Assembly: GCA_002439805.1 (NCBI GenBank)
Contig: DJPQ01000068.1
Location: 1 to 7,412, forward strand
Direction of reading: 5' to 3'
DNA: 7,412 bases
Origin: Bacteroidales bacterium UBA6408
GTDB taxonomy: Bacteria > Bacteroidota > Bacteroidia > Bacteroidales > UBA932
Shown: piece after piece, positions 1 through 5,365 of the stretch
Position numbering within the stretch: position 1 is the first letter of the stretch
Layout of the letters: each line of letters starts with the position of its first letter
The notes under the pieces: model-generated
The model's input: only the letters and a program-made list of their open reading frames with translations
Told to the model about the DNA's origin: nothing
Databases searched by the model: none
Program-made: the position numbers and the translations under genes

Positions 1-41
1 GACGGCCTATTTCGGATGGTTACATAGACTCATACGCGCTG

Positions 42-49
42 CAAAGTTA
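42..49 (-). promoter_or_regulatory. Candidate Bacteroidota -7 promoter box, reading off the left edge
   Basis: On the minus strand this reads TAACTTTG, an exact match to the Bacteroidota TAnnTTTG -7 element. No clean TTTG -33 box sits at the expected 19-23 bp upstream; only a T-rich stretch is there. The box lies beyond the tRNA terminator, so it would start a new transcript whose gene is outside the window. The 41 bases downstream hold no usable reading frame (each minus-strand ATG meets a stop quickly), which fits an untranslated leader. Confidence 0.4.
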
Positions 50-123
50 ATGCATTTAGAAATACCGAAAAATTATTTTTTCAAATTGGAAATGGAAAAA
101 GATGCAGCCTATAGGCAGCTCTT

Positions 124-163
124 AAAAAAAATTGCCAAGGCTGTGTGAAACAACTTTGGCAAT
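124..163 (-). terminator. Rho-independent terminator of the tRNA gene
   Basis: On the minus strand the arm ATTGCCAA (163-156) pairs perfectly with TTGGCAAT (138-131) across a 17-nt loop. The arm is followed at once by a run of seven T (130-124). It begins 11 bp after the CCA end of the tRNA. This is a textbook intrinsic terminator and marks the end of the tRNA transcription unit. Confidence 0.85.
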
Positions 164-173
164 TCTCTTGGAG

Positions 174-251
174 TGGTGGTCCCAGCAGGGCATGATCCTG
201 CGACCCCCTGATTATGAGTCAGGTGCTACTAACCAACTGAGCTATGGGACC
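174..251 (-). tRNA. tRNA with CAU anticodon (elongator Met, or Ile2 read with lysidine)
   Basis: The minus strand folds into a cloverleaf. The acceptor stem is GGTCCCA/TGGGACC (7 perfect pairs), with discriminator A at 177 and an encoded CCA at 176-174. The anticodon stem is CCTGA/TCAGG with loop CTCATAA, giving anticodon CAT. The T stem is GCAGG/CCTGC. Family knowledge: a CAU anticodon with this loop occurs in elongator tRNA-Met and in tRNA-Ile2, whose C34 is changed to lysidine by TilS. The C-G pairs at 4-69 and 5-68 resemble E. coli tRNA-Ile2 more than its tRNA-Met, so the identity is open. Two things are odd. The D arm carries one extra base (GTAGC where GAGC is usual), leaving a 3-bp D stem and a 78-nt gene. 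The T loop is ATCATGC instead of TTCRANY, so the conserved 54/58 T-A combination is reversed. Elsewhere the fold is intact, so I call a gene and not a pseudogene. Confidence 0.9.
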
Positions 252-253
252 AA

Positions 254-373
254 TTTTTGTGTCTTTTGAGCGTCTGCTGCGTCAGACTTCGCGTCGTCGG
301 GCGGTCATTACCTTGAGGTAACTCCCTTCCTCCTCACTCGCCTTCCTTGCATCCATCTCAAAATACACGAAAA
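254..373. repeat. 120-bp inverted-repeat element just upstream of the tRNA
   Basis: Positions 254-270 pair with 357-373 over 17 positions: 15 Watson-Crick pairs, one T/G pairing (258/369) and one mismatch (263/364). The core is TTTTGAG/CTCAAAA. Inside are two smaller hairpins: TTACC-TTGA-GGTAA at 308-321 and GTCTG/CAGAC at 271-287. The outer arm ends two bases before the 5' end of the tRNA. From memory only, similar TTTTGAG-bounded segments containing an 'ATTACC...GGTAA' core recur between genes in Bacteroidales genomes, so this may be a dispersed repeat or a small non-autonomous mobile element. It could also be a structured RNA leader. I see no credible protein in it. Confidence 0.6.
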
Positions 374-386
374 ATTCCCTGAACTA

Positions 387-407
387 TTTCGGTATATCAC
401 CCCGAAA
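387..407. other. Small hairpin between the rpsJ terminator and the repeat element
   Basis: TTTCGG (387-392) pairs with CCGAAA (402-407) around a 9-nt loop. A second small stem, CTTCC/GGAAG, lies at 419-433. Neither is followed by a T run on either strand, so I do not call a terminator. The space 374-445 otherwise holds nothing I recognise. Confidence 0.3.
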
Positions 408-445
408 CATCAGCTGAGCTTCCTGTGCGGAAGATTCAAAGAACT

Positions 446-485
446 TTTTAAAAATTTACAGAGCCGCCGTTTTTCAGACGGCTCT
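446..485 (-). terminator. Terminator at the end of the rpsL-rpsG-fusA-rpsJ operon
   Basis: On the minus strand AGAGCCGTC (485-477) pairs with GGCGGCTCT (468-460) in a 9-bp GC-rich stem with one G-U pair and an 8-nt A-rich loop. It is followed by GTAAATTTTTAAAAAG. The T tract is interrupted but T-rich enough for intrinsic termination. It begins 31 bp after the rpsJ stop codon, showing that transcription is meant to stop after rpsJ. Confidence 0.75.
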
Positions 486-516
486 GCAAAGATATGAAAT
501 CTTTTTGGAATTTCAA

Positions 517-825
517 TTAGCAAACCTTAATCTCGACATTAACACCGCTCGGAAGCTCAAGCTTCATAAGGGCATCAACGGTTTTCTGAGTCGAATCGTA
601 GATGTCAAGGAGACGGCAGTATGAGTTCAGTTCGAACTGCTCGCGGGCCTTCTTGTTCACGAATGTCGAGCGGTTGACAGTGAAGATCTTCTTGTTGGTC
701 GGAAGCGGAATAGGACCGCTCACACGGGCGCCTGTAGAAGAAACTGTCTCAACGATCTTCTTAGCCGACTTGTCAATCAGCATATGATCGAACGATTTAA
801 GCTTAATTCTGATTTTTTGGCTCAT
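517..825 (-). CDS. rpsJ: 30S ribosomal protein S10
   Basis: This encodes 102 residues, the normal length for S10, a 30S head protein that also pairs with NusB in transcription antitermination. The N-terminus MSQKIRIKLKSFDH and the core VSGPIPLPT (residues 35-43) are clear family signatures. The loop around residues 51-62, where S10 tigecycline-resistance changes map in other species, looks ordinary. The frame stays open upstream into the 3' end of fusA, but homology begins only at the ATG at 825. That start leaves a 34-bp gap after fusA and no Shine-Dalgarno sequence, as is usual in Bacteroidota. S10 normally opens the S10 ribosomal operon. Here it is the last gene and is followed by a terminator instead of rplC. 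Confidence 0.97.
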   Translation of the reverse strand: MSQKIRIKLKSFDHMLIDKSAKKIVETVSSTGARVSGPIPLPTNKKIFTVNRSTFVNKKAREQFELNSYCRLLDIYDSTQKTVDALMKLELPSGVNVEIKVC

Positions 826-859
826 GTCGTTATTGTATAACCAATTAAACTTTCTGTTA

Positions 860-2968
860 TTATTCCTCCTCAGGAACCTTGTAGCCGGACTTCTCGATGA
901 TGTCCTTCGCAAGGCTCGCAGGAACCTCGGCGTAGTGGTCGAAAGTCATCGTGCTGGTGGCACGTCCTGATGAGATGGTACGGAGAACCGTCACATATCC
1001 GAACTGCTCGGCGAGCGGAACGAACGCCTTGACGATACGCGCACCGACCGTGGAGTCCATTGCCGTAACCTGACCGCGGCGGCGGTTGAGGTCGCCGACG
1101 ATGTCACCCATGTAATCTTCCGGCGTGACAACCTCAAGGCTCATGATAGGCTCAAGAAGAACCGGCTTAGCCTTAGGGCAGGCGTGACGGAACGCCATGC
1201 GGGCGCAGATTTCGAATGAGAGCTGGTCTGAATCGACAGGGTGGAACGAGCCGTCCTTGAGGGTAACCTTGAGTGAAGGGACCTCGTAGCCGGCGAGAAC
1301 TCCGTTTGCCATCGCTGACTTGAAGCCTTTCTCGACTGACGGGATGAACTCCTTAGGGATGTTACCGCCCTTGACCTCATCAACGAACTGAAGTCCCGTG
1401 ACTCCCTCGTCCGCAGGGGCAATCTCGACGATGATGTCCGCGAACTTACCGCGGCCGCCGGACTGTTTCTTGAACACCTCGCGGTGCTGGACAGGGATTG
1501 TGATTGCCTCCTTGTAGTTAACCTGAGGTGCACCCTGGTTGATGTCAACTCCGAACTCACGGCGGAGACGGTCGACGATGATGTCGAGGTGAAGCTCACC
1601 CATACCGCTGATGACAGTCTGACCGGTCTCGTGGTCTGACTTGACGGTGAAGGTAGGATCCTCCTCCGCAAGCTTCGCGAGAGCGATTCCGAGCTTGTCA
1701 AGATCCTTCTGAGTCTTAGGCTCCACTGCAAGTCCGATTACCGGATCAGGGAATTCCATTGACTCAAGGGTGATAGGATGTGCCTCGTCGCAGATTGTGT
1801 CGCCCGTGCGCAGATCCTTGAATCCGACTGCGGCGCAGATGTCGCCGGCCTCGACGAAATCGATAGGGTTCTGCTTGTTGGAGTGCATCTGGTAGAGACG
1901 TGCCACGCGCTCCTTCTTGTCGGAACGGGTGTTGAGCACATATGAGCCAGCGTCAAGATGTCCGGAATATGCCCTGAGGAATGCGAGACGTCCCACGAAC
2001 GGGTCGGTCGCAATCTTGAACACGAGAGCGCAGAACGGCTCCTTCGCGCTCGGATGACGGACTTCCTCATCACCGGTCTTAGGATTGACACCCTTGATTG
2101 ACGGAATGTCAAGCGGAGACGGAAGGTAGCGCATCACGGCGTCAAGAAGGAACTGAACGCCCTTGTTCTTGAATGAAGAGCCGCAGCACGCAGGCACGAT
2201 TGACATATTGATGGTAGCCTTGCGGAGAGCCGCGATAATCTCGTCCTCGCTGATTGAGTCAGGATCCTCGAAGAACTTCTCCATAAGGGAATCGTCGTAG
2301 TCGGCGGCCGCCTCAACGAGCTTCTCCCTCCATACGGCAGCCTCTGCCTTCATGTTCTCCGGGATGTCCTTGATGTGGTAGTTCACAAGCTCTTCGCTGC
2401 CATCATAGTAAATCGCCTTGTTGGAGATGAGGTCGATGATGCCTTCGAACTTGTCCTCGGCTCCGATAGGGAGGCAGATTGGAACCGCCCTTGCGCCGAG
2501 CTTGGTCTTGATTTCCTCAACGACGGCGAGGAAGTCCGCGCCGACACGGTCCATCTTGTTGACATACGCGATTTTAGGAACGCCGTACTTGTCAGCCTGA
2601 CGCCAAACGGTCTCGGACTGAGGCTGCACACGCCCTACGGCGCAGAAGGTAGCGACAGTTCCGTCAAGAACACGGAGAGAACGCTCTACCTCCACGGTGA
2701 AGTCAACGTGACCCGGAGTGTCGATGAGGTTAATCTGATATGTGTCTCCCCTGTAGTGCCAGAAAGCGGTAGTGGCGGCAGAAGTGATGGTGATGCCACG
2801 CTCCTGCTCCTGGACCATCCAGTCCATTGTGGCCGCGCCCTCGTGAACCTCACCGATCTTGTGAGTCTTTCCCGTGTAGTAAAGAATACGCTCCGAGGTT
2901 GTGGTCTTCCCGGCATCGATGTGAGCCATGATACCGATGTTTCTGGTAAATTTAAGATCTCTTGCCAT
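860..2968 (-). CDS. fusA: Elongation factor G (EF-G)
   Basis: EF-G is the cytoplasmic GTPase that drives tRNA-mRNA translocation and, with RRF, ribosome recycling. At 702 residues it is full length (E. coli 704). The G motifs are intact: P-loop AHIDAGKT (15-22), RGIT (57-60), DTPGH with catalytic His87 (83-87), NKMD (137-140) and CGSSF (262-266). Later domains follow in order: beta-barrel domain II (about 310-400), domain III with SGMGELHLDI (454-463), domain IV with tip loop GSFHPVDS (573-580, His576), and domain V with GDLNRRRGQV (625-634). Intact GTPase residues and its place between rpsG and rpsJ argue for the main translational EF-G and not the GTPase-deficient EF-G2 paralogue known in Bacteroides. 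It starts 21 bp after rpsG, clearly in the same operon. Confidence 0.98.
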   Translation of the reverse strand: MARDLKFTRNIGIMAHIDAGKTTTSERILYYTGKTHKIGEVHEGAATMDWMVQEQERGITITSAATTAFWHYRGDTYQINLIDTPGHVDFTVEVERSLRVLDGTVATFCAVGRVQPQSETVWRQADKYGVPKIAYVNKMDRVGADFLAVVEEIKTKLGARAVPICLPIGAEDKFEGIIDLISNKAIYYDGSEELVNYHIKDIPENMKAEAAVWREKLVEAAADYDDSLMEKFFEDPDSISEDEIIAALRKATINMSIVPACCGSSFKNKGVQFLLDAVMRYLPSPLDIPSIKGVNPKTGDEEVRHPSAKEPFCALVFKIATDPFVGRLAFLRAYSGHLDAGSYVLNTRSDKKERVARLYQMHSNKQNPIDFVEAGDICAAVGFKDLRTGDTICDEAHPITLESMEFPDPVIGLAVEPKTQKDLDKLGIALAKLAEEDPTFTVKSDHETGQTVISGMGELHLDIIVDRLRREFGVDINQGAPQVNYKEAITIPVQHREVFKKQSGGRGKFADIIVEIAPADEGVTGLQFVDEVKGGNIPKEFIPSVEKGFKSAMANGVLAGYEVPSLKVTLKDGSFHPVDSDQLSFEICARMAFRHACPKAKPVLLEPIMSLEVVTPEDYMGDIVGDLNRRRGQVTAMDSTVGARIVKAFVPLAEQFGYVTVLRTISSGRATSTMTFDHYAEVPASLAKDIIEKSGYKVPEEE

Positions 2969-2989
2969 TTGTCAATGTCTCCTTGGGGA

Positions 2990-3466
2990 TTAGAATCTGA
3001 AGTGAGCGAAAGCCTTGTTGGCCTCCGCCATTCTGTGCATATCTTCTTTTCTCTTGAATGCCGCACCCTCGCAGTTGTACGCCGCGATGATTTCGGCACA
3101 AAGTTTTTCGGCCATGGAGTGACCTGAACGCTTGCGGGCGAAGACTATCATATTCTTCATGGAAAGTGAAATCTTCCTTTCAGGACGCACCTCCATCGGC
3201 ACCTGGAAGTTAGCTCCGCCGATACGGCGTGACTTGACCTCGACCTGAGGTGTCACGTTCTCGAGAGCTTTCCTCCAAATATCGAGAGGAGCCTTGTCAG
3301 AATCTTTCATCTTCTCGCCTACCATGTCAATGGCATCGTAAAAAATAGAATACGCGATACTCTTCTTTCCCTGCAACATAAGATTGTTCACGAAGCGTGT
3401 AACCATCACGTCGTGAAACTTCGGATCTGGAAGTAGAATCCTCTTCTTAGGCTTCGATTTTCTCAT
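2990..3466 (-). CDS. rpsG: 30S ribosomal protein S7
   Basis: S7 is the primary 16S rRNA binder that nucleates assembly of the 30S head and lines the E site. The 158-residue product has the conserved N-terminal segment with DPKF and FVNNLM...GKK (about 14-35), a central GGANFQVPMEV (83-93), and the C-terminal HRMAEANKAFAHFRF typical of bacterial S7. Spacing is 33 bp after rpsL and 21 bp before fusA, consistent with a single transcript. In E. coli S7 represses its own operon by binding the longer rpsL-rpsG spacer. The 33-nt AT-rich spacer here looks too short and unstructured for that mechanism, which is my inference. Confidence 0.97.
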   Translation of the reverse strand: MRKSKPKKRILLPDPKFHDVMVTRFVNNLMLQGKKSIAYSIFYDAIDMVGEKMKDSDKAPLDIWRKALENVTPQVEVKSRRIGGANFQVPMEVRPERKISLSMKNMIVFARKRSGHSMAEKLCAEIIAAYNCEGAAFKRKEDMHRMAEANKAFAHFRF

Positions 3467-3499
3467 TGTTTTGTTGGAAATTAAGGTAATGAATTAAAA

Positions 3500-3895
3500 T
3501 TACTTCTTAGCGGGCTTCTTACCTGCCTTCGGCCTCTTGGCCCCGTAGAGAGAGCGGGACTGGGTCCTTCCCTCGACGCCGGCAGTATCCAAAGCGCCCC
3601 TAAGGATGTGGTAACGTACGCCAGGAAGGTCCTTTACACGACCGCCGCGAACGAGCACGATTGAGTGCTCCTGCAGGTTGTGGCCTTCACCAGGGATGTA
3701 CGCGTTGACCTCTTTGGAGTTTGTGAGACGCACACGGGCAACCTTACGCATTGCTGAGTTAGGTTTCTTCGGTGTGGTGGTATAGACACGCACACAAACG
3801 CCTCTTCTCTGAGGGCAAGCATCCAGCGCGCGAGATTTACTCTTCTCGACGATAACCTCGCGTCCTTTGCGAACTAACTGTTGAATTGTTGGCAT
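3500..3895 (-). CDS. rpsL: 30S ribosomal protein S12
   Basis: S12 sits at the decoding centre of the 30S subunit and affects accuracy. At 131 residues it is slightly longer than E. coli S12 because of a Lys/Ala-rich tail (AGKKPAKK). The signature TTTPKKPNSA (40-49) and the loop GGRVKDLPGVRY (84-95) are intact. Lys43/Lys44 and Lys88 (numbered with Met1), the classic streptomycin-resistance positions, carry the wild-type residues. Asp89 is the aspartate that RimO methylthiolates in E. coli. It is the first gene of the operon: the ATG at 3895 lies about 50 bp from a consensus promoter, with an A/T-rich leader and no Shine-Dalgarno sequence. Confidence 0.98.
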   Translation of the reverse strand: MPTIQQLVRKGREVIVEKSKSRALDACPQRRGVCVRVYTTTPKKPNSAMRKVARVRLTNSKEVNAYIPGEGHNLQEHSIVLVRGGRVKDLPGVRYHILRGALDTAGVEGRTQSRSLYGAKRPKAGKKPAKK

Positions 3896-3928
3896 AAATG
3901 ATTATAAATCTTTTATTTATGTTTAACT

Positions 3929-3942
3929 CCCCAAAATTGGGG
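3929..3942 (-). promoter_or_regulatory. Short hairpin or operator at the start of the rpsL operon transcript
   Basis: CCCCAA (3929-3934) and TTGGGG (3937-3942) are perfect inverted arms around two bases. The motif starts four bases after the -7 box of the operon promoter, so it sits at or just after the expected transcription start. It could form a hairpin (at least 4 bp) at the extreme 5' end of the mRNA, which can stabilise a transcript, or be a protein-binding site in DNA. No sequence evidence decides between these. Confidence 0.45.
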
Positions 3943-3945
3943 CTG

Positions 3946-3975
3946 CAAATATACGAATAATTTTTTGATTATCAA
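3946..3975 (-). promoter_or_regulatory. Promoter of the rpsL-rpsG-fusA-rpsJ operon
   Basis: On the minus strand TTG (3975-3973) is followed by 19 bp and then TATATTTG (3953-3946), a perfect TAnnTTTG. This matches the Bacteroidota housekeeping sigma consensus in sequence and spacing. Predicted transcription begins near 3940, giving a leader of about 45 nt before rpsL. The -33 side overlaps the divergent promoter at 3964-3994. Confidence 0.8.
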
Positions 3976-3994
3976 CAATAAACCGATACATTTG
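3964..3994 (+). promoter_or_regulatory. Promoter of the divergent lipoprotein gene
   Basis: TTTG (3964-3967) is followed by exactly 19 bp and then TACATTTG (3987-3994), a full match to the Bacteroidota -33/-7 consensus. Transcription would begin near 4000, giving an unusually long leader of about 105 nt before the ATG at 4108. The leader contains a possible GAAA-tetraloop hairpin at 4015-4034 (CCCC..CG/CG..GGGG with an internal loop). Confidence 0.7.
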
Positions 3995-4004
3995 TGTCGC
4001 GACA
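3995..4004. promoter_or_regulatory. Perfect 10-bp palindrome at the lipoprotein transcription start
   Basis: TGTCGCGACA is a perfect palindrome lying directly after the plus-strand -7 box, over the predicted transcription start. Its position fits a repressor operator. No regulator gene next to it suggests which protein would bind. Confidence 0.4.
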
Positions 4005-4107
4005 AATTCTCCTTCCCCTCCGGAAACGACGGGGCGCGATGTGTGCGGGAGCATGGAAAATATGTATATATGATTAAGGTATATGCGAAACTCAAACATT
4101 TTTTGAT

Positions 4108-4890
4108 ATGAAAAGGAATATTATTTCGGCTGCGCTTGCGGCCGCCGCGGTTCTCGGAATCATCGGATGCTGCGGAACGGATGAGGTGAAATACGAAAAG
4201 GTGGAGCTGAAGAAGGGATATGCCCTCGCGGAAGGCGTACGGGACTCGCTCAGGCTCGACATCAGCCTCCAATTCCCGACGGAAGGACTCGTGGAGGACG
4301 CGCGGAAGGCCGTGTGCGACGGAATCATCGGCGACGCCCTCGGCGAGGTCTTCTGCGGAATGACGCCGCAGGATGCCGTGAAGGGGTATGCCGAGGAGAC
4401 CCTGAAGAACTACCGCGAGGCAAATCTTGAGTTTGTCGGCCAGGCGGCGAACCCGGAGGACAGGGATGAAGGAGAATGGGACATCTTCACATGGGATTTC
4501 ACGATTGAGGGACGCGGAGAAGGAGAGTACAACGGATTTCTCGCCTACACGCTCAGCAAATACAGCTACACCGGCGGAGCGCACGGAGGCACGGCGCTGC
4601 TCGGTCTGAACTTCGACAGGAAGACCGGCGAGCCGGTCACCGAGGACGACATCTTCGCGTTCGGCTATGAGGAACGGCTCAGCGCCGCCCTCCGCGCCCA
4701 CCTCCGCTCCGCCCTCGACAAGGACGACTACGACATGCTCTTCACCACCGACATCACCCCGAACGGCAACTTCATCGTCAGCAAGGCCGGCATCACCTAC
4801 ATCTACGGCCAGTACGAAATCGGCCCATACGCCATCGGCATAGTCAAGGTCACCGTCCCGTGGAGCGAACTTCAGGACATCCTGAAGTAG
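4108..4890 (+). CDS. DUF3298/RsiV-like lipoprotein
   Basis: This is a 260-residue predicted envelope lipoprotein. The N-terminus has a positive MKRN, a hydrophobic stretch IISAALAAAAVLGII (5-19) and lipobox IIGC, so Cys21 would be lipidated after cleavage by signal peptidase II. Asp25-Glu26 just after the cysteine resemble the acidic part of the Bacteroidota surface-export signal, so it may face outward (inference). The motif YTGGAHGG (154-161) followed by the NFDRKTGEPVTEDDIF segment marks the DUF3298 family, with a DUF4163-like region before it (about 45-150). In Bacillus RsiV this fold binds lysozyme and controls a sigma factor; here there is no transmembrane or sigma-binding part, so only the fold can be transferred. 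Codons are very GC-rich (many C/G third positions), unlike the cassette downstream. It has its own promoter and is divergent from the ribosomal operon. Confidence 0.85.
   Translation: MKRNIISAALAAAAVLGIIGCCGTDEVKYEKVELKKGYALAEGVRDSLRLDISLQFPTEGLVEDARKAVCDGIIGDALGEVFCGMTPQDAVKGYAEETLKNYREANLEFVGQAANPEDRDEGEWDIFTWDFTIEGRGEGEYNGFLAYTLSKYSYTGGAHGGTALLGLNFDRKTGEPVTEDDIFAFGYEERLSAALRAHLRSALDKDDYDMLFTTDITPNGNFIVSKAGITYIYGQYEIGPYAIGIVKVTVPWSELQDILK
4870..4887 (+). other. Hairpin over the end of the lipoprotein gene
   Basis: CTTCAGGA (4870-4877) and TCCTGAAG (4880-4887) are perfect arms around two bases, a practical 7-bp stem with a 4-nt loop ending directly before the TAG stop (4888-4890). No T run follows, so it is not a standard terminator. 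It might protect the mRNA 3' end. The sequence also encodes the last residues of the protein, so it may be a chance by-product of codon choice. Confidence 0.35.
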
Positions 4891-4945
4891 GCGTAAGTTC
4901 CGCCATTGCAATGATGTCCATCACTGCAATGACAAAAGACGATGC

Positions 4946-4990
4946 GTGGCAAAATTGTGAAATAATTAAATTTTTTTGTATTTTTGCCAC
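4946..4990. promoter_or_regulatory. Inverted-repeat operator candidate framing the cassette promoter
   Basis: GTGGCAAAA (4946-4954) and TTTTGCCAC (4982-4990) are perfect 9-bp inverted arms separated by 27 bp. The left arm abuts the -33 TTG and the right arm covers half of the -7 box. Arm centres are 36 bp apart, compatible with two repressor dimers or a looped complex blocking RNA polymerase. The next gene encodes an Xre-type repressor, so autoregulation is the natural reading. Confidence 0.6.
4955..4986 (+). promoter_or_regulatory. Promoter of the repressor-protease-PIN cassette
   Basis: TTG (4955-4957), 21 bp, then TATTTTTG (4979-4986) matches the Bacteroidota TAnnTTTG consensus with acceptable spacing. 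Expected transcription starts near 4992, giving a leader of about 30 nt before the ATG at 5024. No other promoter is evident inside the three overlapping genes, so they are probably one transcript. Confidence 0.7.
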
Positions 4991-5023
4991 ACCAAACTCA
5001 ATAACGAGATACAGACGGACATT

Positions 5024-5365
5024 ATGGAAGAGAAGCTCACCATTGCAAAAAACATCAAGCTCATGCGCGAGGCAAGCAATTATACTCAGGAAAATATCGC
5101 CTCGTTCTTGGGAATCAGACGCTCGGCCTATTCGAATTACGAATCAGGCGAAAGAGAGTTGCCTTTGGCCTGCATGGAAAAATTGGCGGATTTATATGGA
5201 TGCGACGCCTATCTTCTGTATGAAGAAAACACCGATGTCATTGAAAGCATGCTCACGACGGCTTTCCGTGTCGATAATTTGTCTGCAGAAGACATGGAGC
5301 AGATTGCCGCATTCAAACGTGTCGTGAAAAATTCACTGATGATGGATACAATGTTGGCAAAATGA
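5024..5365 (+). CDS. Xre-family helix-turn-helix repressor
   Basis: This 113-residue DNA-binding protein has an Xre/Cro-type HTH at about residues 9-64: the TQENIASFLGIRRSAYSNYESGERELP segment (21-47) contains the Q-E-N-I-A helix, the S-x-Y-S-N-Y-E recognition region and the typical E-S-G-E/R-x-x-P end. A short helical tail follows (about 87-104) and probably serves in dimerisation or as the target of the protease. The frame is open upstream from a TTG at 4976, but that would lie inside the promoter, so I take MEEKLTIAKN at 5024. The stop codon overlaps the ATG of the protease gene by 4 bp. By analogy with ImmR/ImmA of ICEBs1 and DdrO/IrrE of Deinococcus, it should repress its own promoter and be inactivated by the neighbouring protease; this is inferred. 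Confidence 0.9.
   Translation: MEEKLTIAKNIKLMREASNYTQENIASFLGIRRSAYSNYESGERELPLACMEKLADLYGCDAYLLYEENTDVIESMLTTAFRVDNLSAEDMEQIAAFKRVVKNSLMMDTMLAK

Noticed and set aside
107..116. Palindrome GCCTATAGGC between the tRNA terminator and the left promoter box
   Set aside because: A single 10-bp palindrome more than 55 bp upstream of a weak promoter, with no gene visible to regulate; not enough to call a site.
826..912. Upstream extension of rpsJ to a start at 912
   Set aside because: The extra 29 residues come from the fusA 3' end read in another frame and have no S10 homology; the ATG at 825 gives the normal S10 length.
2375..3127. 250-codon plus-strand open frame
   Set aside because: It is antisense to fusA and rpsG, both certain by homology; there is no promoter or family match.
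3913..4911. Long open frame on the minus strand (about 330 codons)
   Set aside because: It lies opposite the lipoprotein gene and crosses both divergent promoters. Its translation has no recognisable domain and arises from the GC-rich codon pattern of the real gene on the other strand.
4907..4932. Direct repeat TGCAATGA (4907-4914 and 4925-4932)
   Set aside because: Only eight bases, two copies, no link to the promoter geometry; most likely chance.
4976..5023. TTG start extending the repressor by 16 residues
   Set aside because: The added codons lie inside the -7 box and leader of the cassette promoter, and the HTH domain is complete from the ATG at 5024.
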